Notes under the pieces: generated by a model
Told to the model about the DNA's origin: nothing
The model's input: the letters and a program-made list of their open reading frames with translations, nothing else
The model's database searches: none
NCBI GenBank assembly: GCA_045604805.1
Contig: JAZUOT010000051.1
Coordinates: 1-14,047, forward strand
Source: JAZUOT01 sp045604805
Lineage (GTDB): Bacteria; Bacillota; Clostridia; Oscillospirales; Acutalibacteraceae
Length of the DNA: 14,047 bases
Direction of reading: 5' to 3'
Shown: one piece after another, positions 7,451 through 14,047 of the stretch
Numbering within the stretch: the first letter of the stretch is position 1
How the letters are laid out: every line of letters begins with the position of its first letter
Translations under genes and position numbers: made by a program

Positions 7451-8461
7451 ATGGAAAATATGTGGGAAATATTAGCAGCACTGATAGCTTTTATAGTATC
7501 AGCTGCTTTGGGAAAAATCGTCATACCTATACTTACAAAGATAAATTTTGGCCAGACTATATTAGATGTCGGACCTAAATGGCACAAGAAAAAACAGGGC
7601 ACACCTACCATGGGTGGAATAATGTTTATAGTTGCTATAGTAGTTTCATTTGCTTTGTGCCTGTCCTTTTATATCTATCAGATGAAAAATCAAGATAGGC
7701 AGATATCAAATCTAAATATGGTAAAAGCTATAGCAGGTCTAGTGATGGCTTTATGTTTTGGTTTTATAGGTTTCATAGACGACTACATAAAGGTTGTTAA
7801 AAAAAGAAATCTTGGTTTAACTGCTAAACAAAAATTAGTATTACAGTTTTTAGTCGCATTTGCTTATTTTCTGACTCTGTATATCGCCGGAGCCAGTACA
7901 AGAACTTATGTCCCATTTGCTGGCTATGTGGATTTTGGCTTGTTCTATTGGCTTATATCTCCTATTTTTGTTGTAGGTATGGTAAATGCAGTAAACTTCA
8001 CTGATGGTTTAGACGGTTTAAACTCATCTATTACTTTTTTTGTAGCTATGTTTTTCATGATGCTTGCAAACATGGTCGGAGTTACCCAGACTAGTATTTT
8101 ATCTGCAGCAATTTCCGGTGGCTGTTTAGGCTTTCTTGTTTGGAATCTATACCCTGCAAAAGTTTTTATGGGGGATATGGGTTCGCTTTTTTTGGGTGGA
8201 GCAGTCTGTGCACTAGCTTTCTCTATAGATATGCCAATCTTGCTTATAATTTTAGGTTTTGTTTATATAGCTGAGATTGTTTCGGTTGTCATACAAGTTT
8301 CATATTTCAAGGCAACTCACGGTAAGCGTCTTTTCAAAATGACTCCTATACACCACCACTTTGAAATGTGTGGATTTAGCGAAATGAAAATAGTTATATT
8401 GTTCTCAGCTGTTACTGTAGTGCTTGGTATAGCCTGCGTTTTACTAGTATATTTCTTCTAG
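7451..8461 (+). CDS. mraY: Phospho-N-acetylmuramoyl-pentapeptide-transferase MraY
   Basis: Integral membrane enzyme that joins UDP-MurNAc-pentapeptide to undecaprenyl phosphate, giving lipid I and UMP. It has 336 residues from the ATG at 7451. A TTG at 7442 is in frame but abuts AAAGGA (7435-7440), which is 10 nt from the ATG, so the ATG is preferred. GTPTMGG near the N terminus, the Asp110-Asp111 pair in FIDDYIKV, NFTDGLDGL with Asp185 and Asp188, VFMGDMGSLFLGG, and the histidine cluster His301-303 in PIHHHFE are all characteristic catalytic or Mg2+/nucleotide-binding blocks. About ten hydrophobic helices are visible. It lies 39 nt after the PBP gene and 35 nt before ftsW. Confidence 0.98.
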   Translation: MENMWEILAALIAFIVSAALGKIVIPILTKINFGQTILDVGPKWHKKKQGTPTMGGIMFIVAIVVSFALCLSFYIYQMKNQDRQISNLNMVKAIAGLVMALCFGFIGFIDDYIKVVKKRNLGLTAKQKLVLQFLVAFAYFLTLYIAGASTRTYVPFAGYVDFGLFYWLISPIFVVGMVNAVNFTDGLDGLNSSITFFVAMFFMMLANMVGVTQTSILSAAISGGCLGFLVWNLYPAKVFMGDMGSLFLGGAVCALAFSIDMPILLIILGFVYIAEIVSVVIQVSYFKATHGKRLFKMTPIHHHFEMCGFSEMKIVILFSAVTVVLGIACVLLVYFF

Positions 8462-8473
8462 CATAAAAATTAC

Positions 8474-8496
8474 CTGTTTTTTTTAAGAAAAAAGGT
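8474..8496 (+). promoter_or_regulatory. AU-rich hairpin around the ftsW Shine-Dalgarno
   Basis: acctg followed by a T-run and then an A-run ending in aggt forms an imperfect stem that would include the AAGG just ahead of ftsW. It could weaken ftsW translation or simply be an A/T-rich spacer. The stem is mostly A-U pairs. Confidence 0.25.
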
Positions 8497-10023
8497 GTGA
8501 GTGTCAGAATGCAAAACAAAAGTAGAAATTCCAATATGACAAGAGATCCTAAGCGTCCTGTAACTAGAACTAAAAACAATATAAACTATTCTTCAGCTAG
8601 TGCTAGAAAAAATCAAAATAATCAAGGAAAAACTATTTCAGCAGTTAAAGCTAAACAACATAGAAAAAATTTAGAGCCTAATTTTGAGGAAGAGCTGAGA
8701 AGGCGTCGAAGGAACTACATAAAGAAAAAGAAACAACTTGAAAAAAGGCAAACTAGAGTATATAAAAAGGAACTCAGAAAACAAAAGGAAAATGAACGCA
8801 GATATCAGCGGCAGCTTGAAAGAAAAACTCAAACAAAAAGAGCAAAGGAATTTATCTTTAAAAGGAGAAATACTGCTAAAAGTAGCACTGAAAATTTAGG
8901 TCTATTTTCTATCCGTGCAGGAATGGATATGCCATTTTTTATCCTGGTCATCATATTAGTAGTTATAGGACTGATCATGATGTTCTCTGCTAGTTACGCA
9001 AATGCCTACTACTACTACAATGACAGTTATAAATTTATAAAAACGCAGTTACCTATGGCTATAATTGGTGTTGCTCTTATGGTTCTTGTTTCTTATATAG
9101 ACTATCACCACATTAAAAAGGCTGTTTACCCTATACTTGGAACATCTTTCTTTTTGCTTGTAATAGTTCTTTTGATGCCGGCGGTAAACGGGGTAAAAAG
9201 ATGGATACAGCTAGGGTCGTTCAGTTTCCAGGCGTCAGAGATTACGAAGTTTGCGATAATCTTATTTTTTGCATACATGATTGACAAAAACTTCAATGAA
9301 ATGGACAAGGTGAAAAAGGGTTTAGTTCCGTTTCTTAGTGTTCTTCTTGCAAATATAGTCCTGCTTTTTGAAGAACCACATATTTCTTGTATAGTAATTA
9401 TTACAGCTCTAGCTGCTATGATGCTTTTTATAGGTGGTGTTAAACTAAAATGGTTCACTACAGCAATAGGAGCTATTGCTGCTGTCGGAATATATATAAT
9501 AGTATTTACTGATACACTCACCTATGCTAACGATAGAATAGCCGGTTGGCTAGATCCTCTTACGTATAAGGACTATGACCAGTGGCAAGAAACTTGGCAG
9601 ACCAGAAATTCCCTATATGCTATAGGTTCTGGCAGGTTGCTGGGTTTAGGTCTTGGAAATTCCAGGCAGAAGTATATGTATTTGCCAGAGCCACAAAATG
9701 ACTTTGTTTTTGCTATAGCCTGCGAAGAACTAGGGCTTATAGGTGCACTTATAATTTTACTTTTATTTGCAATGCTTGTATGGCGTGGCGTTTCTGTATG
9801 TATGCGTGCACAGGATAAATTTGGTGCACTGCTTGGTATAGGACTTACTTTACAAGTGGGTTTGCAGGCAGTTTTGAATATCGCTGTTGTCACAAATACT
9901 GTGCCAAACACTGGTATAAGTTTGCCGTTTTTCAGTTATGGTGGTACCTCTTTGGTCATGCTGCTTATACAAATGGGTATAGTTCTTTCTATATCTAGAA
10001 CGGCACGCATAGAAAAATTATAG
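8497..10023 (+). CDS. ftsW: SEDS-family septal peptidoglycan polymerase FtsW (SpoVE-like) with a long basic N-terminal extension
   Basis: A polytopic glycosyltransferase that polymerises lipid II, paired with the class B PBP. Residues from about 145 on carry the family blocks MMFSASYANA, GVKRWIQLG, SFQASEITKF, GLGLGNSRQK, LPEPQNDFVFA with Asp402 (the conserved, probably catalytic Asp of SEDS proteins), EELGLIG, and the C-terminal NTGISLPFFSYGG. The first 140 or so residues are cytoplasmic, rich in Lys/Arg/Gln and predicted helical (FEEELRRRRRNYIKKKK), and have no counterpart in the usual FtsW of about 380-400 aa. The common Q-P-D-L-G motif reads E-P-H-I-S here (His295). The start is uncertain: GTG at 8497 or ATG at 8509, both preceded by AAAAAAGG. 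SpoVE cannot be excluded; order and context favour FtsW. Confidence 0.94.
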   Translation: MSVRMQNKSRNSNMTRDPKRPVTRTKNNINYSSASARKNQNNQGKTISAVKAKQHRKNLEPNFEEELRRRRRNYIKKKKQLEKRQTRVYKKELRKQKENERRYQRQLERKTQTKRAKEFIFKRRNTAKSSTENLGLFSIRAGMDMPFFILVIILVVIGLIMMFSASYANAYYYYNDSYKFIKTQLPMAIIGVALMVLVSYIDYHHIKKAVYPILGTSFFLLVIVLLMPAVNGVKRWIQLGSFSFQASEITKFAIILFFAYMIDKNFNEMDKVKKGLVPFLSVLLANIVLLFEEPHISCIVIITALAAMMLFIGGVKLKWFTTAIGAIAAVGIYIIVFTDTLTYANDRIAGWLDPLTYKDYDQWQETWQTRNSLYAIGSGRLLGLGLGNSRQKYMYLPEPQNDFVFAIACEELGLIGALIILLLFAMLVWRGVSVCMRAQDKFGALLGIGLTLQVGLQAVLNIAVVTNTVPNTGISLPFFSYGGTSLVMLLIQMGIVLSISRTARIEKL

Positions 10024-10055
10024 CTATTTTGATAAGGGAGATATCAGTCTATATT

Positions 10056-11183
10056 ATGAGGTTACTTTTAGCTGGCGGTGGTACCGCAGGTCACATAAAT
10101 CCGGCACTTGCAATAGCTACTTTTGTAAAATCAAAAGAAGCTGATGCTCAGATACTCTATGTCGGAGCAAAGGGTAAAATGGAGGAAAAGCTTGTACCAA
10201 AAGCTGGTTTCGATTTTAAAGCAATTGAAATAGCTGGTTTTAAGAGGAGTCTTGCCCCTTGTGCGATAAAGCATAATATAAATACCCTAAAATTAATTAT
10301 TAGCTCTGAAAAAACTTCAAGAAAAATTATATCTGAATTCAAACCAGATATTTGCATAGGTACTGGCGGTTATGTTAGTGGTCCTGTGATAAGAACTGCT
10401 CAAAAAATGGGCATACCTACACTCATACATGAACAAAATGCTTTTCCAGGTGTTACTACAAAAATGCTTTCAAAGAAGGCAAATTGTGTCATGCTTGCTG
10501 TTGAAGACGCAAAAAAACACCTAGATGCTTCTTGTAATATAAGTTTTACAGGAAACCCCATAAGAAAATCTATAAACACTATAGATAAAGAAAGTGCAAA
10601 AAAAGAACTGAATTTAGAAGATAAACCTCTGATATTGTCTTTCGGTGGAAGCTTGGGCGCTAGAAAAATAAATGAAGCAGTTGCTGAGCTTTTAGAGTGG
10701 TCTTGCAAAGAAAAAAAATATCAGCATATTCATGCCTATGGACAGTATGGTAAATGGATGCCCGAGCTTTTGAAAGGTAAAGGTGTGGATATAAGCCATA
10801 AAGATATAGATATAAGAGAATATATCGACAATATGCCAAACTGCCTTGCTGCTGCAGACCTCGTAATATGTAGGGCAGGTGCAATTACTTTGAGCGAAAT
10901 ACAAGCTGCCGGTAAGGCCGCTATACTTATACCTTCTCCAAATGTCGCTGAAAATCATCAGTACCATAACGCCATGGCTTTAGTTGATAAAAATGCTGCT
11001 TTTATCTTGGAAGAAAAAGATCTCTCTGGAAAAACACTTATAAACCTAGTGAAAGATGTCATGCAAAACCAAGATAAACTGAAAATTTGCGGTGAAAACG
11101 CTAAGCAAACAGCTAAATTAAATGCGGATGAGATTATCTATCAAATTATAAAGCAGCAATTATGTGATGTCAGTAAACATTAG
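10056..11183 (+). CDS. murG: Undecaprenyl-diphospho-muramoylpentapeptide beta-N-acetylglucosaminyltransferase MurG
   Basis: Peripheral membrane GT-B enzyme that adds GlcNAc from UDP-GlcNAc to lipid I, making lipid II. It has 375 residues from the ATG at 10056, which gives the typical start MRLLLAGGGTAGHINPA. A TTG at 10029 is in frame but would add nine atypical residues. AAGGGAG (10034-10040) lies about 15 nt upstream of the ATG. Motifs seen are the glycine-rich loop at residues 7-13, GTGGYVSGP, HEQNAFPG (His125), SFGGSLGARKIN (Ser195), ICRAGAITLSEI, and the UDP-GlcNAc-binding segment ending ENHQYHNA (Glu299-Asn300-His301-Gln302). It is the last gene of the operon, ends inside a hairpin, and is convergent with the next gene. 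Confidence 0.98.
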   Translation: MRLLLAGGGTAGHINPALAIATFVKSKEADAQILYVGAKGKMEEKLVPKAGFDFKAIEIAGFKRSLAPCAIKHNINTLKLIISSEKTSRKIISEFKPDICIGTGGYVSGPVIRTAQKMGIPTLIHEQNAFPGVTTKMLSKKANCVMLAVEDAKKHLDASCNISFTGNPIRKSINTIDKESAKKELNLEDKPLILSFGGSLGARKINEAVAELLEWSCKEKKYQHIHAYGQYGKWMPELLKGKGVDISHKDIDIREYIDNMPNCLAAADLVICRAGAITLSEIQAAGKAAILIPSPNVAENHQYHNAMALVDKNAAFILEEKDLSGKTLINLVKDVMQNQDKLKICGENAKQTAKLNADEIIYQIIKQQLCDVSKH

Positions 11184-11240
11184 ACCAGATGTATTAATTT
11201 TTGAGTAATGTTCAAGCAAGGAAATTAACACATCTGGTCT
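11182..11240 (+). terminator. Hairpin terminator of the dcw operon
   Basis: An 18-nt left arm (11182-11199, starting agaccagatg) pairs with 11223-11240 (ending catctggtct) with one mismatch. The loop of 23 nt can itself form a small ttga/tcaa hairpin. The stem is followed by gttttc, a modest T tract. The left arm overlaps the murG stop codon (11181-11183). In the opposite direction no T tract follows, so it serves mainly the plus strand, though it also separates two convergent genes. Confidence 0.7.
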
Positions 11241-11263
11241 GTTTTCATTGATGTTCTTTAGAG

Positions 11264-11776
11264 CTAAATACTGATAAAAAGTTTATTCAGAGGTTTGAAC
11301 AGAATCAAAACTATTATAAAATTCGAAACACAATGAATAAGATCAAAAACAATACCGGAGGCTATATACGAAACCATAACAGCTGGCCCTGCGATGAAGA
11401 GATAGGGGATAGATGTTAAAGTACCAAAAAGAAAACCATACGTAGCTAGTACCAGTGCCCATAGCAATGGAGATTTCAAGTCGTGAAAAACAGTAACAAT
11501 TATATATAAAATAAGCCAAATATAAGTATAGGATATCCACCATAGTGAAAAGCCAAAAATGAGTCCTTCTATAAAGACAAAAGTATAGATTATATAGATT
11601 GTTTTGTGCTGGAAGTGAATACTGTATAGCAGTATGAGCAAGCTTACTACTTCCACATTAGGAATACCAGCTAAAGCAATTTGGGCAACTAATAATATTG
11701 AACCATATATGGCTATCGTAGCTATATCATGTGAATTCAGGGAAAATATATTTTTGAGCTTACTACGTGGACACAT
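11264..11776 (-). CDS. ECF transporter S-component (probable cobalamin-specific, CblT-like)
   Basis: A 170-residue integral membrane protein with about six hydrophobic helices. The segment ALAGIPNVEVVSLLI at the end of helix 1 is typical of energy-coupling-factor substrate-binding (S) subunits. By family it would bind a vitamin and be driven by a shared EcfA-EcfA'-EcfT module, which is not in this window. The substrate is inferred from context: it follows a cobalamin riboswitch and a DUF4430 gene, an arrangement associated with B12 uptake. AAGAAGGA lies about 10 nt before the ATG. It begins 31 nt after the DUF4430 stop, so the two are co-transcribed. Corrinoid precursors or another vitamin are possible substrates. 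Confidence 0.8.
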   Translation of the reverse strand: MCPRSKLKNIFSLNSHDIATIAIYGSILLVAQIALAGIPNVEVVSLLILLYSIHFQHKTIYIIYTFVFIEGLIFGFSLWWISYTYIWLILYIIVTVFHDLKSPLLWALVLATYGFLFGTLTSIPYLFIAGPAVMVSYIASGIVFDLIHCVSNFIIVLILFKPLNKLFISI

Positions 11777-11807
11777 ATTCAGAAATTCCTTCTTTTATGA
11801 CTGCTTT

Positions 11808-12209
11808 TTAATAACTTTTAAGCTCAAATCTAAAGCTATCATTTTCGCAAATTGGTGTGGAATCTACTCCAGTTTGCGAAAGTTCACCATTTTTATATAG
11901 AGCCCAATATTCTTTTTCAGTGCTATTTGCATATATGTTGTCTACAGCAGTAACAAAAAAGTTCCCATAATAATCCGTACCTGAGATTAAATTTTCTTTT
12001 CGCAAGGCAGGTCCCAGATATTCCTCATCGCTTTGTAGCTCGTATTCACGTTGCTCTCCGTCAGCAATGACTATTGTCAGGTGATATTTTTTATTCCCTT
12101 CCCGATGAGTATTTTGGCTATTTGGAAAGAGTAAGCTGCTAAGCGACAAAGAACAGATAATTATTGTGCACACTAATATAATTAATTTCTTATTATTGTT
12201 TTTTTTCAT
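11808..12209 (-). CDS. DUF4430-type exported protein, probable extracytoplasmic cobalamin binder
   Basis: 133 residues from the ATG at 12207-12209. An ATG nine codons upstream (12234-12236) is in frame but lies in the loop of the hairpin that hides the Shine-Dalgarno, and TTGGAGG is well placed only for 12209. Residues 1-9 are basic (KKNNNKK). Residues 9-28 form a signal peptide or membrane anchor; no lipobox is evident. Residues about 42-131 form a small beta-rich domain with YWALYKNGELSQTGVDS (101-117), the recognisable core of DUF4430, which resembles the C-terminal domain of intrinsic factor/transcobalamin. With the riboswitch upstream and the S-component downstream, a role in capturing B12 at the membrane is inferred. 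Confidence 0.82.
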   Translation of the reverse strand: MKKNNNKKLIILVCTIIICSLSLSSLLFPNSQNTHREGNKKYHLTIVIADGEQREYELQSDEEYLGPALRKENLISGTDYYGNFFVTAVDNIYANSTEKEYWALYKNGELSQTGVDSTPICENDSFRFELKSY

Positions 12210-12216
12210 ATAAAAA

Positions 12217-12254
12217 TCCTCCAAGTGATAGCGCATACACTAAGCCTTGGAGGA
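12217..12254 (-). promoter_or_regulatory. Shine-Dalgarno-sequestering hairpin (riboswitch expression platform)
   Basis: TCCTCCAAG (12246-12254) and CTTGGAGGA (12217-12225) are a perfect 9-bp inverted repeat in the transcript, with a 20-nt loop. The right arm is the Shine-Dalgarno of the DUF4430 gene, 7 nt before its ATG. No hairpin with a U tract is seen between aptamer and gene. The sequence therefore suggests translational control, with the closed hairpin as the OFF state. Confidence 0.72.
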
Positions 12255-12335
12255 AAGTTAAAAATCATCATACGAACATAAAACATGTACACTCCAAAAC
12301 CGCGTGAAGCAAGAGATGATATCTCAAGTACAATA

Positions 12336-12501
12336 CGTTTGAACCAGGTATTCCGACTAAGGCTATATGCACTATTTTCCCTTCCCAGGATCTTCCCAGT
12401 GGATAAAAAACAGCAACACCTTCACGGCGACGGGTTCGTACAGGATTTGCACCTGTTTCCCTTTTCAGTACACACATATCTGCCTACTGAAATTTCAAAC
12501 G
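12336..12501 (-). ncRNA. Cobalamin (AdoCbl-type) riboswitch aptamer
   Basis: Read on the minus strand, the closing stem P1 is CGTTTGAA (12494-12501) with TTCAAACG (12336-12343), a perfect 8-bp pairing. In order between them come a hairpin closed by TTCAGTA/TACTGAA, AAAAGGGAA, the B12-box-like stretch GGTGCAAATCCTGTACGAAC, CCCGTCGCCGTGAAGG, CCACTGGGAAG, CTGGGAAGG and AGTCGGAATACCTGG. These match the conserved blocks of cobalamin riboswitches in the right order. It should bind adenosylcobalamin (or a related corrinoid) and repress the downstream uptake genes. Confidence 0.95.
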
Positions 12502-12506
12502 GTCAA

Positions 12507-12512
12507 AGTATA
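12507..12512 (-). promoter_or_regulatory. Extended -10 promoter of the B12 operon
   Basis: TGTTATACT on the minus strand gives an extended -10 (TG, one base, TATACT at 12507-12512). The -35 region is only T-rich. Transcription from here would begin at about 12500, exactly at the 5' strand of riboswitch stem P1, which supports the call. Confidence 0.55.
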
Positions 12513-12567
12513 ACACATATAGTAAAATAAAAAAAGTTTCACATAATTAGCATCATTGTAATATTTT

Positions 12568-12723
12568 TCAGGATGTACTCCAAAAATCAGGAATAATTGA
12601 TTTGTAGGATAATTTGAAAAAATTTTTTTCCTTGCAGTATATCTCCATAATATTCCAAATTACGTCCTTATCAGTATTTGGCGTAATACTTACTTTCTCT
12701 AACTCTGTAGTAATCTTATCACA
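12568..12723 (-). other. Possible +1-frame C-terminal extension of the double-glycine-leader protein
   Basis: The main frame reads AAC CCC CTG TGA. Skipping one C at the C5 run (12724-12728) gives AAC CCC TGT GAT and opens a 51-codon stretch that starts CDKITTELEKVSITPNTDKD and ends PDFWSTS at a TGA (12568-12570). Its composition (charged helices, Trp and Tyr, one Pro-Asn turn) looks like normal protein rather than chance. Possibilities are a one-base insertion that trimmed the gene, +1 recoding at CCC-C, or a sequencing error. No Shine-Dalgarno supports an independent gene here. Confidence 0.45.
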
Positions 12724-14047
12724 GGGGGTTCTTTTTATTCTCCATAAGAGATATAAGTTCACGATAAAGAGTTAAAACGTCTTTATATTTATCAGAAAAT
12801 ATATCTGTGTTTGATTCAGCAATATAACGTGACAGTTTTTCTAGATCTGATTGTTTCTCCTTAGGTTTTCCAAAAATAACATAACCGACATCTACAATCG
12901 CAATGCTATAATTGCACTTATCTGATAAAGAAAGATTAAATTTACTTAAACTTGATTTTAATGGTGCACTAATATCATCATGCTCCATTTTATGATTTAT
13001 TTTTTTAGTAATTTCATGAGCAAGAGGACTTTTTCCAACCACTTCCCATAAAGTTTTGGTTAACTCATTTTCTAATGCCTGACGATAACTTGAGCGTTCG
13101 TTAGTTTTGGTTAAACTCTCATATATTTTTATTTTATCTTCAGTAAAAAGTGAGGCTATATCTTCTAAAACAGCATCTGCCGCTTCGTTAACCAATTCTT
13201 CTGTTTTATCTAATATTTCTTTAGTGCCCATATCCTTGACTGAAATAAGTCTACTATATACTTTCTCTACACAGTCTGAGTTATCAACCTCACTTTCGCC
13301 TACTTTATCCATTACTTCACCTTCAGTATGAACATCAGTCGGGTTTGCATGAGAGGGAGTGATAGTAGATTCCTTTTCTTCATGGACCTCTTTTAGTCCA
13401 GGGATATCATCTTCAGGATTATCTTTCTTAAGAGTCTCTTGAACTATGGGTTGTTTGCCATCTTTTTTTTCACCTAGCTCAAAGACCCCAGTATGGTGTG
13501 TAGGATTGGAGTGAGGCATTCCTTTGTCTGAGTCATCAACTTTACGCATTTGTAATTTATCTTCATCTTCCGCCTTACTTTCGCCAAGGTCAACATGAGC
13601 ATCAGTCGGGTTTGCATTAGGTGAGATGATAGTAGGTTCCACTTCTTTAGAGGTAAGATTTGTTTTGTCAGTTTGGACCGGTATTATAGAATTTAACTCA
13701 TCAGTATTTCCCGTTGCAAAATCTGCAGTTTTTTCTGGTTCTGAGTTACCCAAGCTGGCGTCTGCATCTTCATGAACGATAACAGCAGCGTTTGAGCGTA
13801 ATTCAGGAACTTTACCTTTGTCCGCATTATGCATGTTAGGGGATCCCTCTAGCCCCGGAATTGGATTTTGATTTTGGTTAACCTGCCGCGTCCTCTTCTT
13901 CATCCCGCCAGCAACATCATTGAGCTGCTGCATAGTAAGGCCCTCTGTACACTCATTTGTTAAATTTGCAAACATAGCAGGTAAATTTTTTAATTGATCA
14001 TTTTCTAGAGTCAAACCAAAAGCTAGCAAATTCCTTTTAGCTTCTGC
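12719..14047 (-). CDS. Double-glycine-leader protein with a long acidic repetitive cargo (5' end outside window)
   Basis: 442 codons are visible and the frame is open at the right edge, so the start is not seen. The first 48 residues end in GLTMQQLNDVAGG, followed by MKKRTRQ. L-(x)-x-V-A-G-G is the classic end of bacteriocin and Nif11-type leaders, which are cut after the second Gly by C39-peptidase ABC transporters; cleavage would fall at 13903/13904. The cargo is 394 aa instead of the usual short peptide. Cargo residues to about 230 are acidic, Asn/Asp/Glu/Pro-rich and repeated (NPTDxHxxxGE). The rest is helical and charged, containing NEAADAVLEDIASLF and CNYSIAIVDVGYVIFG. I do not recognise this domain. 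An exported or surface-released protein is the likely class; function unknown. The reading frame ends at a TGA just after a C5 run, with a plausible tail in the +1 frame. Confidence 0.72.
   Translation of the reverse strand, partial: AEAKRNLLAFGLTLENDQLKNLPAMFANLTNECTEGLTMQQLNDVAGGMKKRTRQVNQNQNPIPGLEGSPNMHNADKGKVPELRSNAAVIVHEDADASLGNSEPEKTADFATGNTDELNSIIPVQTDKTNLTSKEVEPTIISPNANPTDAHVDLGESKAEDEDKLQMRKVDDSDKGMPHSNPTHHTGVFELGEKKDGKQPIVQETLKKDNPEDDIPGLKEVHEEKESTITPSHANPTDVHTEGEVMDKVGESEVDNSDCVEKVYSRLISVKDMGTKEILDKTEELVNEAADAVLEDIASLFTEDKIKIYESLTKTNERSSYRQALENELTKTLWEVVGKSPLAHEITKKINHKMEHDDISAPLKSSLSKFNLSLSDKCNYSIAIVDVGYVIFGKPKEKQSDLEKLSRYIAESNTDIFSDKYKDVLTLYRELISLMENKKNPL
13333..13640 (-). repeat. 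41-bp imperfect direct repeat inside the double-glycine-leader gene
   Basis: The 18-mer catcagtcgggtttgcat occurs at 13333-13350 and 13600-13617. The 23 bases after each copy are also closely similar (gatagtag, then ttcc). The spacing is 267 bp, or 89 codons. The repeats encode ANPTDVH and ANPTDAH, each preceded by a T-I-(I/T)-x-P segment and followed by a G-E-S acidic block. Confidence 0.8.

Noticed and set aside
9126..9911. Minus-strand frames of 131 and 112 codons opposite ftsW
   Set aside because: They are antisense shadows of a strongly conserved membrane-protein gene, with no ribosome sites or recognisable product.
12234..12236. Upstream ATG as the start of the DUF4430 gene
   Set aside because: It lies inside the sequestering hairpin loop with no Shine-Dalgarno at proper distance. 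The ATG at 12209 follows TTGGAGG and starts a typical signal peptide.
12268..12530. Short frames on both strands across the riboswitch
   Set aside because: They overlap the conserved aptamer blocks and lack ribosome sites; the RNA explains the conservation.

Overview
The window is low-GC, with very frequent ATA (Ile) and AGA (Arg) codons and Shine-Dalgarno sites ahead of most genes. It carries a SpoVD/FtsI-type PBP with PASTA domains, an FtsL/DivIC-type protein and an ECF-type vitamin S-component. Together these point to a Gram-positive Bacillota, most likely a gut-type member of the Clostridia; the species cannot be named from the sequence.

Layout. (1) 1-2993, minus strand: a very large secreted leucine-rich-repeat surface protein that runs off the left edge. 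It has a signal peptide, a G10 homopolymer in its coding sequence, a Ser/Glu/Lys-rich linker, a beta-helix-like region, an InlB-type repeat and a regular cysteine-containing LRR array. (2) 2994-3593: a divergent intergenic region with a good promoter for the surface gene, a 105-bp array of fifteen heptamers (telomere-like; G-rich in the surface-gene mRNA), inverted copies of the same heptamer, and a TATAAT-type promoter candidate facing the cell-wall cluster. (3) 3594-11183, plus strand: a division and cell wall (dcw) operon, rsmH-ftsL-PBP-mraY-ftsW-murG, closed by a hairpin that begins inside the murG stop codon. mraZ, murE, murF, murD and divIB are not in it. (4) 12512-11264, minus strand: an extended -10 promoter, a full cobalamin riboswitch, a hairpin that hides a Shine-Dalgarno site, a DUF4430-type exported protein and an ECF S-component. 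This is a probable vitamin B12 uptake operon. (5) 14047-12568, minus strand: the 3' part of a gene whose N-terminal region ends in a bacteriocin-type double-glycine motif and continues into a long, acidic, internally repeated protein. The frame closes at a CCCCC run, and a plausible 51-codon tail continues in the +1 frame.

How the parts work together: the dcw genes cover 16S rRNA m4C1402 methylation (RsmH), lipid I and lipid II synthesis (MraY, MurG), septal glycan polymerisation and crosslinking (FtsW with the PASTA PBP) and divisome assembly (FtsL). The riboswitch operon senses cobalamin and probably controls its import. The two flanking genes are accessory, export-directed proteins with features that suggest variability: a homopolymer, tandem repeats and a frameshift. 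The sites most worth a second look are the G10 tract, the heptamer array in the surface-gene 5' UTR, and the double-glycine-leader protein with its +1 tail.
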